DNA of 64,000 nt from Micromonospora ureilytica (GTDB lineage Bacteria; Actinomycetota; Actinomycetes; Mycobacteriales; Micromonosporaceae). Location: NCBI RefSeq assembly GCF_015751765.1, contig NZ_JADOTX010000001.1:310001-374000 (forward strand), written 5' to 3'. Below are positions 17,297 through 26,506 of the stretch, one piece after another; position 1 is the stretch's first letter, and each line of letters opens with the position of its first letter. Below the pieces are notes generated by a model, which had not been told where the DNA came from, did not search any database, and was given only the letters and a program-made list of their open reading frames with translations. The translations under genes were made by a program, and so were the position numbers.

Positions 17297-18802
17297 TCAG
17301 CCGCCGGCCTGTTGCACGGCCGGGCTGCCGGTCGTGGTGGCCGGTCGGGGCACCCGTACGGGCGCGTCGGAGCCGGCGTCGGTGCTGCTCAGACGACCGA
17401 CCAGGGAGCCGCCCTCGTCCAGGGCGCGGAGGTAGGAACGGGCCCAGGCCCGGATGTCGTGCTGGTGCAGGTGGGCGCGCATGGCCCGCATCCGCTGGGT
17501 GGTGTCGGCCGGGCTGGCCCGCAGGGCCGCGCGCAGGCCCTGCTTGAGCCCTTCCAGGTCGTGCGGGTTGACCAGGTACGCCTGGGACAGCTCGGCGGCG
17601 GTGCCGGCGAACTCGCTGAGCAGCAGGGCGCCGGTGTCGTCGACCCGCGCGGCCACGTACTCCTTGGCGACCAGGTTCATCCCGTCGCGCAACGGCGTCA
17701 CAGCCATCACGTCGGCGACCCGGTAGAGCGCGGCCAGTTCGGCCCGGTCGAAGGGTTGGGTGAGGTAGTGGATCGCCGGCTCGCCGACCCGACCGAACTC
17801 GCCGTTGATCCGGCCGACCTCGCGTTCGATGCGCTCGCGCAGGATCTGGTACTGGCCGACGCGTTCCCGGCTCGGCATGGCGACCTGCACCAGCACCGTG
17901 TCGCGGACCTTGACGTCGCCGCTGGCGAGCAACTCGCTGTACGCCTTGAGGCGCTGCTCGATGCCCTTTGTGTAATCCATCCGGTCCACGCTGAGGACTA
18001 CCTGCCGGGGATCGCCGAGGTCCTGACGGAGCCGGCGGGCCCGAGCGGCCACGTCCGGGCGGTCGGCGAGCGCGGCCATCTCGGCGGTGTCGATGGAGAC
18101 CGGGAACGCGCCGATGCGGACGACCCGGTCGTCGACGCCGATCCGCCGGTCGGTGGCCGGCAGCTCCAGCACCCGGGTCACCAGCTGGGCGAAGTTGTGC
18201 GCCGCCTGCACGCGCTGGAAGCCGACCAGGTCGGCGCCGAGCATGCCGCGCAGCAGTTCGGCCCGGCGGGGCAGCTGCATGAAAAGCTCCGGCGGCGGGA
18301 ACGGCACGTGCAGGAAGAACCCGATGCGCAGGTCCGGGCGGAGCGCGCGCAGCTGACCGGGGACCAGTTGCAGGTGGTAATCCTGCACCCAGACCACCCC
18401 GCCGGGCTCGGCCGCCTCCGCGGTCGCCTCGGCGAAGCGCTGGTTGACCCGCTGGTACGCCTCCCACCACCGGCGGTGGTGCTGCGGCTGCTCCACCGAG
18501 TCGTGGTAGAGCGGCCAGAGGGTGGCGTTGGCGAACCCCTCGTAGTGGTCGCGCAGGTCCTCCGGGCTGAGCGCGACGGTGTGCATCCGCACGCCGTCCA
18601 CGTCCGGCAGCGAAGGGGCCGGCCCGGTGCCACCGGCCCAGCCGACCCAGGTCGCCGGGGTGTGCCGCAGGAGGGGGTGCAGCGCGCTGACCAGCCCACC
18701 TGGGCTGCGCCGCCACTCGCAGGCCCCGTCGGGGGCCTGGTTGTCGTCGATGGGGAGGCGGTTGGCCACCACCACGAGAGAACTCTGTCGCATCTCGGGC
18801 AT
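17297..18802 (-). CDS. otsA: Trehalose-6-phosphate synthase (OtsA, GT20)
   Basis: The enzyme of about 501 residues transfers glucose from UDP- or GDP-glucose to glucose-6-phosphate to give trehalose-6-phosphate. Recognisable blocks are [49 protein letters not shown] and the donor-site MNLVAKEY. There is no fused OtsB phosphatase; the C-terminal ~40 residues are a low-complexity tail. The start is ambiguous: ATG at 18802 (MPEMRQ) or at 18793 (MRQSSL); neither has a strong ribosome site. It converges on the hydrolase gene. Confidence 0.92.
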   Translation of the reverse strand: MPEMRQSSLVVVANRLPIDDNQAPDGACEWRRSPGGLVSALHPLLRHTPATWVGWAGGTGPAPSLPDVDGVRMHTVALSPEDLRDHYEGFANATLWPLYHDSVEQPQHHRRWWEAYQRVNQRFAEATAEAAEPGGVVWVQDYHLQLVPGQLRALRPDLRIGFFLHVPFPPPELFMQLPRRAELLRGMLGADLVGFQRVQAAHNFAQLVTRVLELPATDRRIGVDDRVVRIGAFPVSIDTAEMAALADRPDVAARARRLRQDLGDPRQVVLSVDRMDYTKGIEQRLKAYSELLASGDVKVRDTVLVQVAMPSRERVGQYQILRERIEREVGRINGEFGRVGEPAIHYLTQPFDRAELAALYRVADVMAVTPLRDGMNLVAKEYVAARVDDTGALLLSEFAGTAAELSQAYLVNPHDLEGLKQGLRAALRASPADTTQRMRAMRAHLHQHDIRAWARSYLRALDEGGSLVGRLSSTDAGSDAPVRVPRPATTTGSPAVQQAGG

Positions 18803-18951
18803 TCCGATCAGCAGAGGACTGACCGCCGCGAGCAAGGGAAAACCGGTCAGTCAGCGGGGGAAGTGACGTACAGCGGTATTCCTACTGACAGTAAGTTACA
18901 CCACTGTTACGCCCCCGGCGGGGCGCTGCCGTCCCGGGATGCGGGCCGACC

Positions 18952-19803
18952 TCAGACGACGGCGCCGTTGTCCGGGTCGTCCTCGTCCTCGTCGCCGGGG
19001 CGCAGCCGCCAGATCAGCGTGACGAAACCGGCCAGGATGCCGGTGAACCCGAACAGTGTGACCGCCGAGCGGTCGATCGGGAGCAGCCACGGGAAGAGGA
19101 ACAGCACGAACCCGACGACCACCCCGAGCACGCCGATCACCGCGTACTTGCTGACCCGCGGCAGCGGCGGCGGTGGCGGCGGGTGGTAACCCTCGTCGTC
19201 CTCGTCGTCGGGCAGGTCGGCGCCGAAGGTGTCCAGCCCGTCCAGCAGCGAGGGCTCGTCCGGTCGGGTGCCACGCCCCACCGAGATCCCGGAGATGTCC
19301 GTCGCGGACGGTAGCCGGCGAACGTCGGTGGCGGTCGGGCCGGGCTCGTCGGCGCCGGAGCGGGTCAGCGTCCCGGAGGTCGACTCGTCCCGGTTGTCCC
19401 GTTCGTCCACGTCCTCCGAGGCCGGCCACGGGTGGTCACCGGGCGTGGAGGTGGTGTGGAAGCCCGCCACGATCCGCGCCCACTCGGCGTCGATGTCCGG
19501 TTCGTCGCGAGCCGGCGGCTGCTCCGGAGCGGTCTCGTCGGCGAGTTGGGTCAAATAGTCCCGTGCGGTGGTCAGGTGCGAGCGGTCGACGTAGAGCCGG
19601 TCGACCGGCCGGGCCGGCACGGTGGTGGTGCGGGTGACCGGGTTGAGGTCGGCGGAGGGCTGGAGGTAGGCGGCGATCCCGCCGGCGGCCAGCACGTCGA
19701 GCAGGTGCTCACCGACGCGCGGATCGACGTCGCCGACGACGGCGTACTCGTTCGCGTCGAGCCCGTTGTCCCGCCGTCCCCGGCGGGCCCCACCCGCTGA
19801 CAC
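18952..19803 (-). CDS. Membrane-anchored acidic protein, two C-terminal TM helices
   Basis: The 283-residue protein has an N-terminal globular segment (about 1-95, with EYAVVGDVDPRVGEHLLDVL and YVDRSHLTTARDYLTQL), an acidic low-complexity linker, a run of six prolines, and two hydrophobic helices (VSKYAVIGVLGVVVGFVLFL and AVTLFGFTGILAGFVTLIW). The charged tail is acidic. I do not recognise a function; the layout suggests a cytoplasmic or regulatory domain tethered to the membrane. The GTG start has a GGGGGA ribosome site. It lies upstream of otsA on the same strand, with a 149-bp gap. Confidence 0.7.
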   Translation of the reverse strand: MSAGGARRGRRDNGLDANEYAVVGDVDPRVGEHLLDVLAAGGIAAYLQPSADLNPVTRTTTVPARPVDRLYVDRSHLTTARDYLTQLADETAPEQPPARDEPDIDAEWARIVAGFHTTSTPGDHPWPASEDVDERDNRDESTSGTLTRSGADEPGPTATDVRRLPSATDISGISVGRGTRPDEPSLLDGLDTFGADLPDDEDDEGYHPPPPPPLPRVSKYAVIGVLGVVVGFVLFLFPWLLPIDRSAVTLFGFTGILAGFVTLIWRLRPGDEDEDDPDNGAVV

Positions 19804-20111
19804 CCGGACATCCCCCTTAACGCGCCTTCCGGCGCGGCCACCTCTGCCCCTCGGCGCCCGTCCGCACGCCGTGCTCTGAATCGTGACACGTCAGGGCATG
19901 GTTCCGGGAGTGCGTTGTGTCGCGTCTTCCAAAGTCACGGCTGCTCCCGCAGGTCGCGGCGGGGCTCCTTTGTCCGTTCTTGCGCGACAAGTGCGATCTC
20001 GGTGATCGTCGGCAGCGGGGGTTTCGTCCGTTGTGGTGAGAGCGCTCGCTTCGTAGGCTCGGCGGCGACGACGGCTGGCGCTGTCGCGGGCACACCATGG
20101 AAAGGACGCCG
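19804..20111. other. 308-bp divergent intergenic region
   Basis: This gap separates a minus-strand membrane protein gene from the plus-strand plsC gene. Apart from a candidate plus-strand promoter (20031-20059) I see no ORF, repeat or strong hairpin. It should carry promoters for both directions. Confidence 0.6.
20031..20059 (+). promoter_or_regulatory. Candidate sigma-70-type promoter of plsC
   Basis: TTGTGG (20031-20036) and TAGGCT (20054-20059) are separated by 17 bp and lie about 50 bp upstream of the plsC start. The match to the actinobacterial housekeeping consensus is moderate. Confidence 0.4.
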
Positions 20112-20804
20112 GTGCTCTACTGGCTGCTGAAGTACGTCATCCTCGGTCCGCTGCTCAAGCTGATCTTCCGCCCGCAGGTGGAGGGCCTGCGCAACGTGCC
20201 CGCGACCGGTCCGGTGATCCTGGCGAGCAACCACCTCTCCTTCTCCGACTCGATCTTCACGCCGTTGATCACCGCCCGGAAGGTCACCTTCGTCGCCAAG
20301 GCCGAATACTTCACCGGCAAGGGAATCAAGGGCTGGCTGACCAAGATGTTCTTCGTCGGCACGGGCACGATTCCGGTGGATCGCTCCGGCGGCCAGGCCG
20401 CGCGTGCCGCACTGGACACCCAGTTGCAGGTGCTGCGCGCCGGGGGAGTGGCCGGCATCTACCCCGAGGGCACCCGCTCCCCGGACGGGCGGCTCTACCG
20501 GGGCAAGACCGGGGTGGCCCGGCTCGCCCTGGAGAGCGGCGCGGTGGTGGTGCCGGTGGCGATGCTCAACGCCGACAAGATCCAGCCGCCGGGCAAGCTC
20601 ATCCCCAAGATCGACCGGGTGAAGGTCCGGTTCGGGCCGCCGCTGGACTTCTCCCGCTACGCCGGCCTGGCCGGCGACCGGTTCGTCGAGCGCGCGGTCA
20701 CCGACGAGATCATGTACGAGTTGATGGAGCTATCCGGTCGGGAGTACGTCGACATCTACGCCCAGAAGCTCAAGGAGCCGGTCCCGGCGCCACTGGCCGC
20801 CTGA
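20112..20804 (+). CDS. 1-acyl-glycerol-3-phosphate acyltransferase (PlsC), second copy
   Basis: The 230-residue membrane-associated acyltransferase has NHLSFSDSIF (NHxxxxD, about residues 40-46) and YPEGTRSPDGRLYRGKTG, with a hydrophobic N-terminal anchor. I chose GTG at 20112 (MLYWLLKYVI) because GAAAGGA lies 5 nt upstream and homologues begin with this helix; an ATG at 20097 overlaps that ribosome site. Its position corresponds to M. tuberculosis Rv2182c. It shares domain signatures with the enzyme at 3384-4046 but is not under an obvious TetR operator. Confidence 0.9.
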   Translation: MLYWLLKYVILGPLLKLIFRPQVEGLRNVPATGPVILASNHLSFSDSIFTPLITARKVTFVAKAEYFTGKGIKGWLTKMFFVGTGTIPVDRSGGQAARAALDTQLQVLRAGGVAGIYPEGTRSPDGRLYRGKTGVARLALESGAVVVPVAMLNADKIQPPGKLIPKIDRVKVRFGPPLDFSRYAGLAGDRFVERAVTDEIMYELMELSGREYVDIYAQKLKEPVPAPLAA

Positions 20805-20830
20805 CCGCCGCCGTGCTGCGCCGTCGACGG

Positions 20831-23800
20831 TCAGGGCAGGTGGAGCAGGGTGGGGGCCTGGTGACGGGTGGCGAAGTCGTGCAGGCGGGCGCGGGTCGCC
20901 GCGGCGGCCGGTGGGTTGGTCTCGGCCAGCGGGCCGATCGCCAGCGCCAGCGTGATGACCTCGTCTGTCACGTCGGTCATCCGGGCGTAGCTCGCCGCCG
21001 CCTCGCGCAGCAGGTTCGCCGCGGTCGAGGCATCCCCGGCGTGCCGGGCCAGCGTGGCGTCGGCGACCTGACCGGCGGCGTGAGCCCACGGGGTCATCCG
21101 GGGCGCCCGGTCGAGCATCTGCCGGACCAGCCGGGCGGCGTCCGCGCCGAGCACCCCGGCGACGTGCCCGACGGCCGGCACCCACTCAGCGAACGGAATC
21201 ATCCGGGTCCGTCGCCAGTCCTCGTCCAGTTCGGTGAGCAGCGCCATCGCCTCGTCGCGACGGCCCTGCACCGCCCGGCACAGCGCGGCGTGCGCCAGGG
21301 TGGAGCGCAGCACCCGGTGGAATCCGCTGCGCCGCGCCGCGACTAGCGCCTGCTCGACCAGATCCCCACCCGTTCCGTCCGGCCCCGCGGTTCCGTCGGG
21401 CCCCACCGTTCCGGCAGGTCCGGCGGTCGCGACCAGCTCGGCCCCGGCCAGCCCGCGCATCCAACCCGAGACCGCCACGATGTGCAGATCCCACTCCGCG
21501 GTCGGCCGTCGGGTCGACTCCGCAGCCATCGCCAGCGCCGCCGTCCAGTCACCCGCGTAGTACGACCGCGCCCACTGGTCGGCGAAGCTGGTGGCCAGGC
21601 TGTGCTCCCCGCCCAGGTCGAGGGTGAGCTGCTCGTCGACCAACCGGGCCGAGCCGGCCAGGTCGCCCTCCTCCTGCAACGCCCAGGCCAGGTTCTGCAC
21701 CGCCCGGCGTCGACTGGTCAGCCGTTCCACCCGGCAGTGCTCGGTCACCTCCGCCAGCTCCGGGAACGCCGAGGCGGAGCCGGCCAGGTAGCGCGCCACG
21801 GCCAGGGTGATCCGCGCGTTGGCCTGGACCTCGCGCAGCTGGAGCCGCTCGGCCAGGGACGCCGCCGCCCGTGCCGCGGTGCACGCCGGCTCGGTCTCCG
21901 CGTTGAGCATGTGCACCCGGGCCAGCTCCAACAGGGCGCCCGCCTTCTCCTGGCTGTCCGGTAGGTCGCTGTAGATGCCGATCGCCTGGTCCAGGCAGTG
22001 CAGCGTCGCCGAACGGTCGGCCCGACTCCACGCGGCGGTGGCGAGCAGGGTCCAGGCGCGTGCCGCCCCCGTCCGGTCGCCGCTCGTGGCGAGCCGCTCG
22101 GCCAGCCCGGTGAGAGTGCCCGTGCCACCCGCCACGAGGAAGGCGTCCCCGTCCCGGTAGAACGCCAGCTCGGCGTCGAACAGCTCCAACGCCGGGTCCG
22201 GCCCGACGTCCAGGGCCAGCGCCCGGCCGACCAGCGCGGCGGCGGTGTCCAGCGCGTGCAGCTCGTACGCCCGGCGGGCCGCCCGGTGCAGCGCGGCCCG
22301 CGCCGGCGGGGCGTACGGGGCGGTGTCCAACCCGACGGTCCGGGCGATCTCGTGTGCCGCCCAGCGATGGTGGGCCAGCACCTCGGCCAGGTCGTACTGC
22401 CGGCCGTCGGTGAGCTGCGCCATCCAGTCGGCGGTGCGTTGGTGGCGCAGCACCCGCTCGGCCCGGGGCAGCCGCTGGTAGCAGACGTCGCGCACCAGGA
22501 TGTGCCGGAACCGGTACTCCGGCTGGCCGGGCATCGTCGACGTGCTCTGCTCGTACACCAGGTCGCGACGTTGCAGGCGGTCTAGCGCACGCTCCACCCA
22601 CTCCACCGGCCGCCCCAGCGCCATCGCCACCGGCGCGGCCCAGAACACCACGCCGACCACGGCGGCGGCCTGGAGCACCGCCCGATCGGCCGGGTCCAGC
22701 AGGTCGAGCCGGTTCGCGATGACCGCCTGCACCGTGCGGGGCATCTCCGCGCCACCGTCGAGGTCGGGACGGGCGGCCGAACCGACCGCGTCGAGCAGCC
22801 CGCCGTCCAGCAGCATCCGGGCGTACTCCTGGGCGTAGAGCGGGTTGCCGTCGGCGAACTCGATCAGCGGGGTACGCGAGCCGGAGGGCAGCGTCGACTG
22901 CCCGAGGAGCAGCGAGTAGAGCGTGTCGATGTCGGTGTCGTGCATCGGCGGCACCGAGATGGACATCGCGCCACTGATCGTGCCGGTCCAGGCCGGGTGC
23001 CGTTCCCGCAGCTCCGGCCGGGCGGTCGCGACGACCAGCAGCGGCACGCCGCGCGCCGTCGCGCCCAACTGCTCGACGAAGGCGAGCATCGCCTGATCCG
23101 CCCAGTGCATGTCCTCGAAGGCCAGCACGGTCGGGCCGGTGGCCGCCAGGGCGAGCAGGAATCGCCGCCAGGCGGCCTCGGTCTCGCCGGGGGTGAGCCG
23201 CTCGCCGGGTACGCCGATCAGCGGCCCGAGCGCCTCGGCCAGCCGGGTCGCGTGCGGGTCGGCGAGCTGCCCCAGACGGGCCCGCAGCCGTTCGCGCAGC
23301 GCGGCCGGGTCATCGACCTCCGGCACGCCCACCCAGGTCTTCACGATGTCCGACAGCGCGGCCCAGGTGACGTTCTCGCCGAACGGCGGGCACTGCCCGA
23401 CGAGCCAGGTGACCGGCGGGCCGGGCATGCTGCCGGCGTGCCGGGCCAGCTCGCGCAGCAGCCGGCTCTTGCCCACGCCGGCCGGGCCGAACACCGTCAC
23501 CAACTGGGAGGTCCGCTCGGTCACCATCCGGTGCAGCGCGTTGACCAACAGGCCGCGTTCGTGCTCCCGGTCCACCATCGGGGTCAGCTCGGCGCCGCGC
23601 GGGTCCCGATGCGGTCGAACCTGGACAGCCAGCCAGATCCGGCTCACCGCGGACCGGCCGCGCAGGGTGACCGGTGGTTGGTCGGCGTACTCCATCTCGT
23701 GTCGAGTGGCCGACCAGGTGCTCTCGTCGACGACGACACCGCCCGGTGGGGCGAACCCCTGCAGGCGGGAGGCCGTGTTGACCACGTCTCCGGTCACGAA

Positions 23801-24169
23801 GGCCTGCCCGCCGTCGCGGGTGGCGGAGAGGTCGACCAGGGCCTCGCCGGTCGCGATGCCGACCCGGAAGCCGAGTGGCGGCTGTGGACCGGCGGGCTGG
23901 CGGGCCAGGTTCCGCTGCAGCTCCAGGCCGGCGCGGACGCACCGCAACGCGTCGTTGTCGGTGGCCACCGGCGCGCCGAACAGCGCCATCGCCGCGTCGC
24001 CGATGTACTTCTCGACGACCCCGCCGTACTGGTGCACGATCCGGCGCACCGTGGCGAAGTAGGTCTGCTGCAGGCCGCGGGCCTGCTCCGGGTCGGCCTG
24101 CTCCGCGTACCTGGTGAAGTCCACTATGTCGACGAAGAGCACGCTGACCTGGCGCCGGTCCTCCTGCAC
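20831..24169 (-). CDS. Class III nucleotidyl cyclase fused to a large AAA/TPR ATPase
   Basis: The 1112-residue protein starts with a class III cyclase domain: metal Asp in VLFVDIVDFTRYAE, second metal Asp in EKYIGDAAMALFG, and the transition-state Asn/Arg in VNTASRLQGF. A STAND/AAA-type ATPase follows with Walker A (VFGPAGVGKSRLLREL) and Walker B (VLAFEDMHWADQAML), then about 600 residues of TPR-like helical repeats. No DNA-binding domain is visible at the C-terminus. It probably couples ligand or partner sensing to cAMP/cGMP production. GTG at 24169 is the first usable start codon, but the frame continues upstream through a zinc-ribbon segment (see separate entry). Confidence 0.88.
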   Translation of the reverse strand: MQEDRRQVSVLFVDIVDFTRYAEQADPEQARGLQQTYFATVRRIVHQYGGVVEKYIGDAAMALFGAPVATDNDALRCVRAGLELQRNLARQPAGPQPPLGFRVGIATGEALVDLSATRDGGQAFVTGDVVNTASRLQGFAPPGGVVVDESTWSATRHEMEYADQPPVTLRGRSAVSRIWLAVQVRPHRDPRGAELTPMVDREHERGLLVNALHRMVTERTSQLVTVFGPAGVGKSRLLRELARHAGSMPGPPVTWLVGQCPPFGENVTWAALSDIVKTWVGVPEVDDPAALRERLRARLGQLADPHATRLAEALGPLIGVPGERLTPGETEAAWRRFLLALAATGPTVLAFEDMHWADQAMLAFVEQLGATARGVPLLVVATARPELRERHPAWTGTISGAMSISVPPMHDTDIDTLYSLLLGQSTLPSGSRTPLIEFADGNPLYAQEYARMLLDGGLLDAVGSAARPDLDGGAEMPRTVQAVIANRLDLLDPADRAVLQAAAVVGVVFWAAPVAMALGRPVEWVERALDRLQRRDLVYEQSTSTMPGQPEYRFRHILVRDVCYQRLPRAERVLRHQRTADWMAQLTDGRQYDLAEVLAHHRWAAHEIARTVGLDTAPYAPPARAALHRAARRAYELHALDTAAALVGRALALDVGPDPALELFDAELAFYRDGDAFLVAGGTGTLTGLAERLATSGDRTGAARAWTLLATAAWSRADRSATLHCLDQAIGIYSDLPDSQEKAGALLELARVHMLNAETEPACTAARAAASLAERLQLREVQANARITLAVARYLAGSASAFPELAEVTEHCRVERLTSRRRAVQNLAWALQEEGDLAGSARLVDEQLTLDLGGEHSLATSFADQWARSYYAGDWTAALAMAAESTRRPTAEWDLHIVAVSGWMRGLAGAELVATAGPAGTVGPDGTAGPDGTGGDLVEQALVAARRSGFHRVLRSTLAHAALCRAVQGRRDEAMALLTELDEDWRRTRMIPFAEWVPAVGHVAGVLGADAARLVRQMLDRAPRMTPWAHAAGQVADATLARHAGDASTAANLLREAAASYARMTDVTDEVITLALAIGPLAETNPPAAAATRARLHDFATRHQAPTLLHLP

Positions 24170-24364
24170 CGCGACGACGTGGTCCCGCAGCGGTTGGCCG
24201 CAGCTGGTGCAGAAGTTGACCTCGGTGCTGTTGGCGTGCCCGCAGTGCGCACAGTTGACCCCGAGCGGCTGGCCACACCCGCCGCAGAAGCGGTCGTCCG
24301 GCCCGGCCGCGCGTGCGCAGTGTCCACACTTGAGGTCGATGTTCAGCTCCGTGGGCGAAAGAGG
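24170..24364 (-). other. In-frame double zinc-ribbon extension of the cyclase, no canonical start codon
   Basis: The cyclase frame is open upstream of its GTG to a TGA at 24365-24367. In this stretch it encodes LKCGHCARA, RFCGGCGQPLG, NCAHCGHANS and NFCTSCGQPLR: four CxxC knuckles, the classic double zinc ribbon found before cyclase-ATPases. No ATG, GTG or TTG occurs before it. An ATC codon at 24340-24338 has GGAG 6 nt upstream and CTG at 24346-24344 is another option. The protein-like content strongly suggests it is translated, or was before a start-codon mutation or sequencing error. Confidence 0.6.
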
Positions 24365-24477
24365 TCAGTATCGCTTCCGGCCTGCCCAGTCGGGTACCCG
24401 ACGTGCGGACGGGCAACGTCATCGATCGGTCGGGGTTAGTGTTCCGTACCAGGAAGTTTCATGTCAGGGAGAGTGCC

Positions 24478-24735
24478 GTGCAGGTACGACTGTCCGCCTC
24501 GTGGACCGATCCGGGTGGCACGCTATGGGCTCCGGGCGACACGATCGACGTCGATGCGGTCACTCTCGCCGAACTGGAGGAGCAGGGCATGGTGGAAGAG
24601 CCTGAGGGCCAGTCGGGCGGGTCGGGGGAGACCACGACCACCTCGTCGAGCACGTCCACGGCCGGTAAGCCGACCGACCCGAAGAAGATCGGTCCGGGGC
24701 CGGGTGCGCCGCCGGCCGACGGCAAGGAGAACTGA
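24478..24735 (+). CDS. Small acidic protein with Ser/Thr-rich tail (85 aa)
   Basis: A GTG at 24478 follows a GGGAGAG ribosome site. The first ~45 residues look folded (VRLSASWTDPGGTLWAPGDT, then VDAVTLAELEEQGMVEEPE), and the rest is a disordered Ser/Thr/Gly/Pro tail ending in KEN. The ordered part resembles small beta-barrel proteins that sit in phage and conjugative modules, but no other phage gene is nearby. It diverges from the cyclase-ATPase gene. No function is assigned. Confidence 0.6.
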   Translation: MQVRLSASWTDPGGTLWAPGDTIDVDAVTLAELEEQGMVEEPEGQSGGSGETTTTSSSTSTAGKPTDPKKIGPGPGAPPADGKEN

Positions 24736-24789
24736 TCGCCCGGGTGCGGCGGCGGGCCGACGGTCCGCCGCCGCACCCGTCGGGCCGCC

Positions 24790-26010
24790 TCACCCGTTGG
24801 CCGCCGCGAACCTGCCCGGTGTCGGCAGCCGCAGCCCCAGGGCCCGGGTGAGCAGGGGAGCGATCAGCCCCAGGGTGGCCAGCACCCCCAACCCCGAGAT
24901 GACCAGCACCCATCGTGGCCCGACCACCGCCAGCAGCGGTGCGCCGACGGCATAGGCCAGGGCCTCCGCCGCGTACGGGAACATGTAGACGGTGCCGAAC
25001 ACCACGCCGAGCCGTTCGGCCGGCACGTTCTGCTGGATGAGGGTGTCGGCGGCGACGTTGTGCCAGCCTGCACCGACACCGGCCACCGCCTGACCGGCGA
25101 TGGCGAGCGCGATCACCGGGCTGAGTCCGGTGACCAGCGTTCCGGCCCCGAGCGCCAGCAGGGCGCCGTAGAGGACCAGGTCCATCCGGATGCGTACGCC
25201 GGTTCTCGCCAGACACAGGGGACCGAGCACCATGCCGATGCCGTAGGCGGTGCCCAGCAGACCGATCGTGACCTCGGTGGCGCCCAGTTCGGCGCGTCCG
25301 AGGGGGACGATGGCGAGGTTGTCGAGCGCGGCGAACATCACCATCACCAGGAACCCGACCGAGACGGCGCGGACCACTCGGTGCCCCCGGACCACTCGCA
25401 GCCCTTCGCGCAGCACCGTGTGCAGTGGCTCGGGCCGGCGGCTGGCCCCGGTCGCCGAGAGCGTCCGGACTCCGCCGATCAGCAGCGCGGAGAGCACGAA
25501 GGTCGCCGCGTCCACGAGCAGCGTGGCGGTCAGCCCGAGGGTCGCGAGCAGGAGGCCGCCGAGGGCCGGCCCGGCAGCGATGCCGATGTTGACGCCAGTG
25601 GCGAGTTGCGCGTTCGCCGCGGGCAGTTGTTCGCGTTCGACCAGGCGGGGTAGCAGGCTGCGCCCGGCGGGAGTGAACGCGGTGGCAGCAGTGGTAGCCG
25701 CGGTGATCAACGCCAACAGGACGGGCAGGGGCGGCGCGAGCAGCGCGATGGCGAGGTAGGTCAACGCCTGGGCGGTGTCACAACCGATCATCAGTCGGCG
25801 CTGGTCGAACCGGTCGGCCAGAGCGCCGAGTAATGGTCCGAACAGCCGGGGCACCGTGGAGGCCAGCAGCAGCAGGGCGACCGCCGCGCCGCCGTGCCGG
25901 TCGTAGACGGCGATCAGCAGCGCCGTCCGGGCCAGCTGGTCACCGGTGTACGACACCAGGCGCGCGGACCAGTACCGACGAAATGCGACATTGCCGCGGA
26001 GTAATGACAT
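24790..26010 (-). CDS. MFS transporter (enterobactin-exporter/MFS_3-like)
   Basis: The 406-residue permease has about twelve hydrophobic helices and the MFS loop motif as GPLLGALADRFDQRRLMIG after the second helix. Gly/Ala-rich helices typical of drug or siderophore exporters follow. ATG at 26010 is chosen because GAGGAG lies 9 nt upstream; the frame is open to 26076. It is transcribed away from a 43-residue peptide gene with which it shares a 210-bp upstream region, so it could export that peptide or another small molecule. Confidence 0.88.
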   Translation of the reverse strand: MSLLRGNVAFRRYWSARLVSYTGDQLARTALLIAVYDRHGGAAVALLLLASTVPRLFGPLLGALADRFDQRRLMIGCDTAQALTYLAIALLAPPLPVLLALITAATTAATAFTPAGRSLLPRLVEREQLPAANAQLATGVNIGIAAGPALGGLLLATLGLTATLLVDAATFVLSALLIGGVRTLSATGASRRPEPLHTVLREGLRVVRGHRVVRAVSVGFLVMVMFAALDNLAIVPLGRAELGATEVTIGLLGTAYGIGMVLGPLCLARTGVRIRMDLVLYGALLALGAGTLVTGLSPVIALAIAGQAVAGVGAGWHNVAADTLIQQNVPAERLGVVFGTVYMFPYAAEALAYAVGAPLLAVVGPRWVLVISGLGVLATLGLIAPLLTRALGLRLPTPGRFAAANG

Positions 26011-26220
26011 GACCGGTGGCTCCTCACTGCTGCGGGTATGTCGGCACGGGCCCTGGAACAGGGGTGGGCGCGGCAACCTTGTCAGCGCGGCGGGGAGGCC
26101 AACAACAGCTCTTCAGCCAGTGATTCATGTCGATTTGTCCTATTTCGTCCCAACGTTCTACGCCGTAGCGTCCTCGGCAAGACAGGCACGACAGGCACCA
26201 CAATCGACCAGGGGGACGAC

Positions 26221-26352
26221 ATGGCGACCACGACGACGACCACCACGACCGCGAGCGGCTGGGCCGGGCCGGGCATCTGGGCCGGGCCGGGATTCTGGGC
26301 GGGCCCCGGCTACCAGTCGGCCGCGGCCCGTTGGCCGGGCGCGACCCGCTGA
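26221..26352 (+). CDS. 43-residue peptide with three WAGPG repeats (unknown, possible precursor peptide)
   Basis: An ATG at 26221 with GGGGGA upstream opens a 43-codon gene. The peptide is a Met-Ala start, a run of eight Thr, ASG, then three tandem units WAGPG each followed by an aromatic or aliphatic residue (Ile, Phe, Tyr), and a tail QSAAARWPGATR. The third repeat uses different codons from the first two while keeping the same residues, which argues for selection on protein. A perfect 11-bp hairpin follows 31 nt after the stop. There is no signal peptide, no Cys, and no adjacent modifying enzyme. The divergent MFS gene is the only likely partner. Confidence 0.6.
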   Translation: MATTTTTTTTASGWAGPGIWAGPGFWAGPGYQSAAARWPGATR

Positions 26353-26382
26353 GCCCGACGCGCTGAACCGCGAGAACGGTGA

Positions 26383-26407
26383 CGCCGGCTGCCAATGGCA
26401 GCCGGCG
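26383..26407 (+). terminator. Hairpin terminator of the WAGPG peptide gene
   Basis: CGCCGGCTGCC (26383-26393) pairs perfectly with GGCAGCCGGCG (26397-26407) around an AAT loop. There is no T-tract. It lies between the peptide gene and the 3' end of the opposing crp-family gene, so it could serve both. Confidence 0.65.
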
Positions 26408-26506
26408 CAGCCGTGCGTACGGGTGGAAGAGGAAGAGCGGGTGGCGGCGGGTGACGCGTGTCCAGATCGGATGCCCGACCGGCGACGAACCGGGCGGGCC
26501 GGTCGC

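Noticed and set aside
18883..18893. TACTGACAGTA palindrome upstream of otsA
   Set aside because: It is only 11 bp; an operator is possible but no second site or regulator supports it.
26166..26198. TAGCGT hexamer and tandem GACAGGCAC repeat upstream of the WAGPG peptide
   Set aside because: The nearest TTGTCC is 25 bp away, too far for a sigma-70 promoter, and a 9-bp double repeat is too short to interpret.
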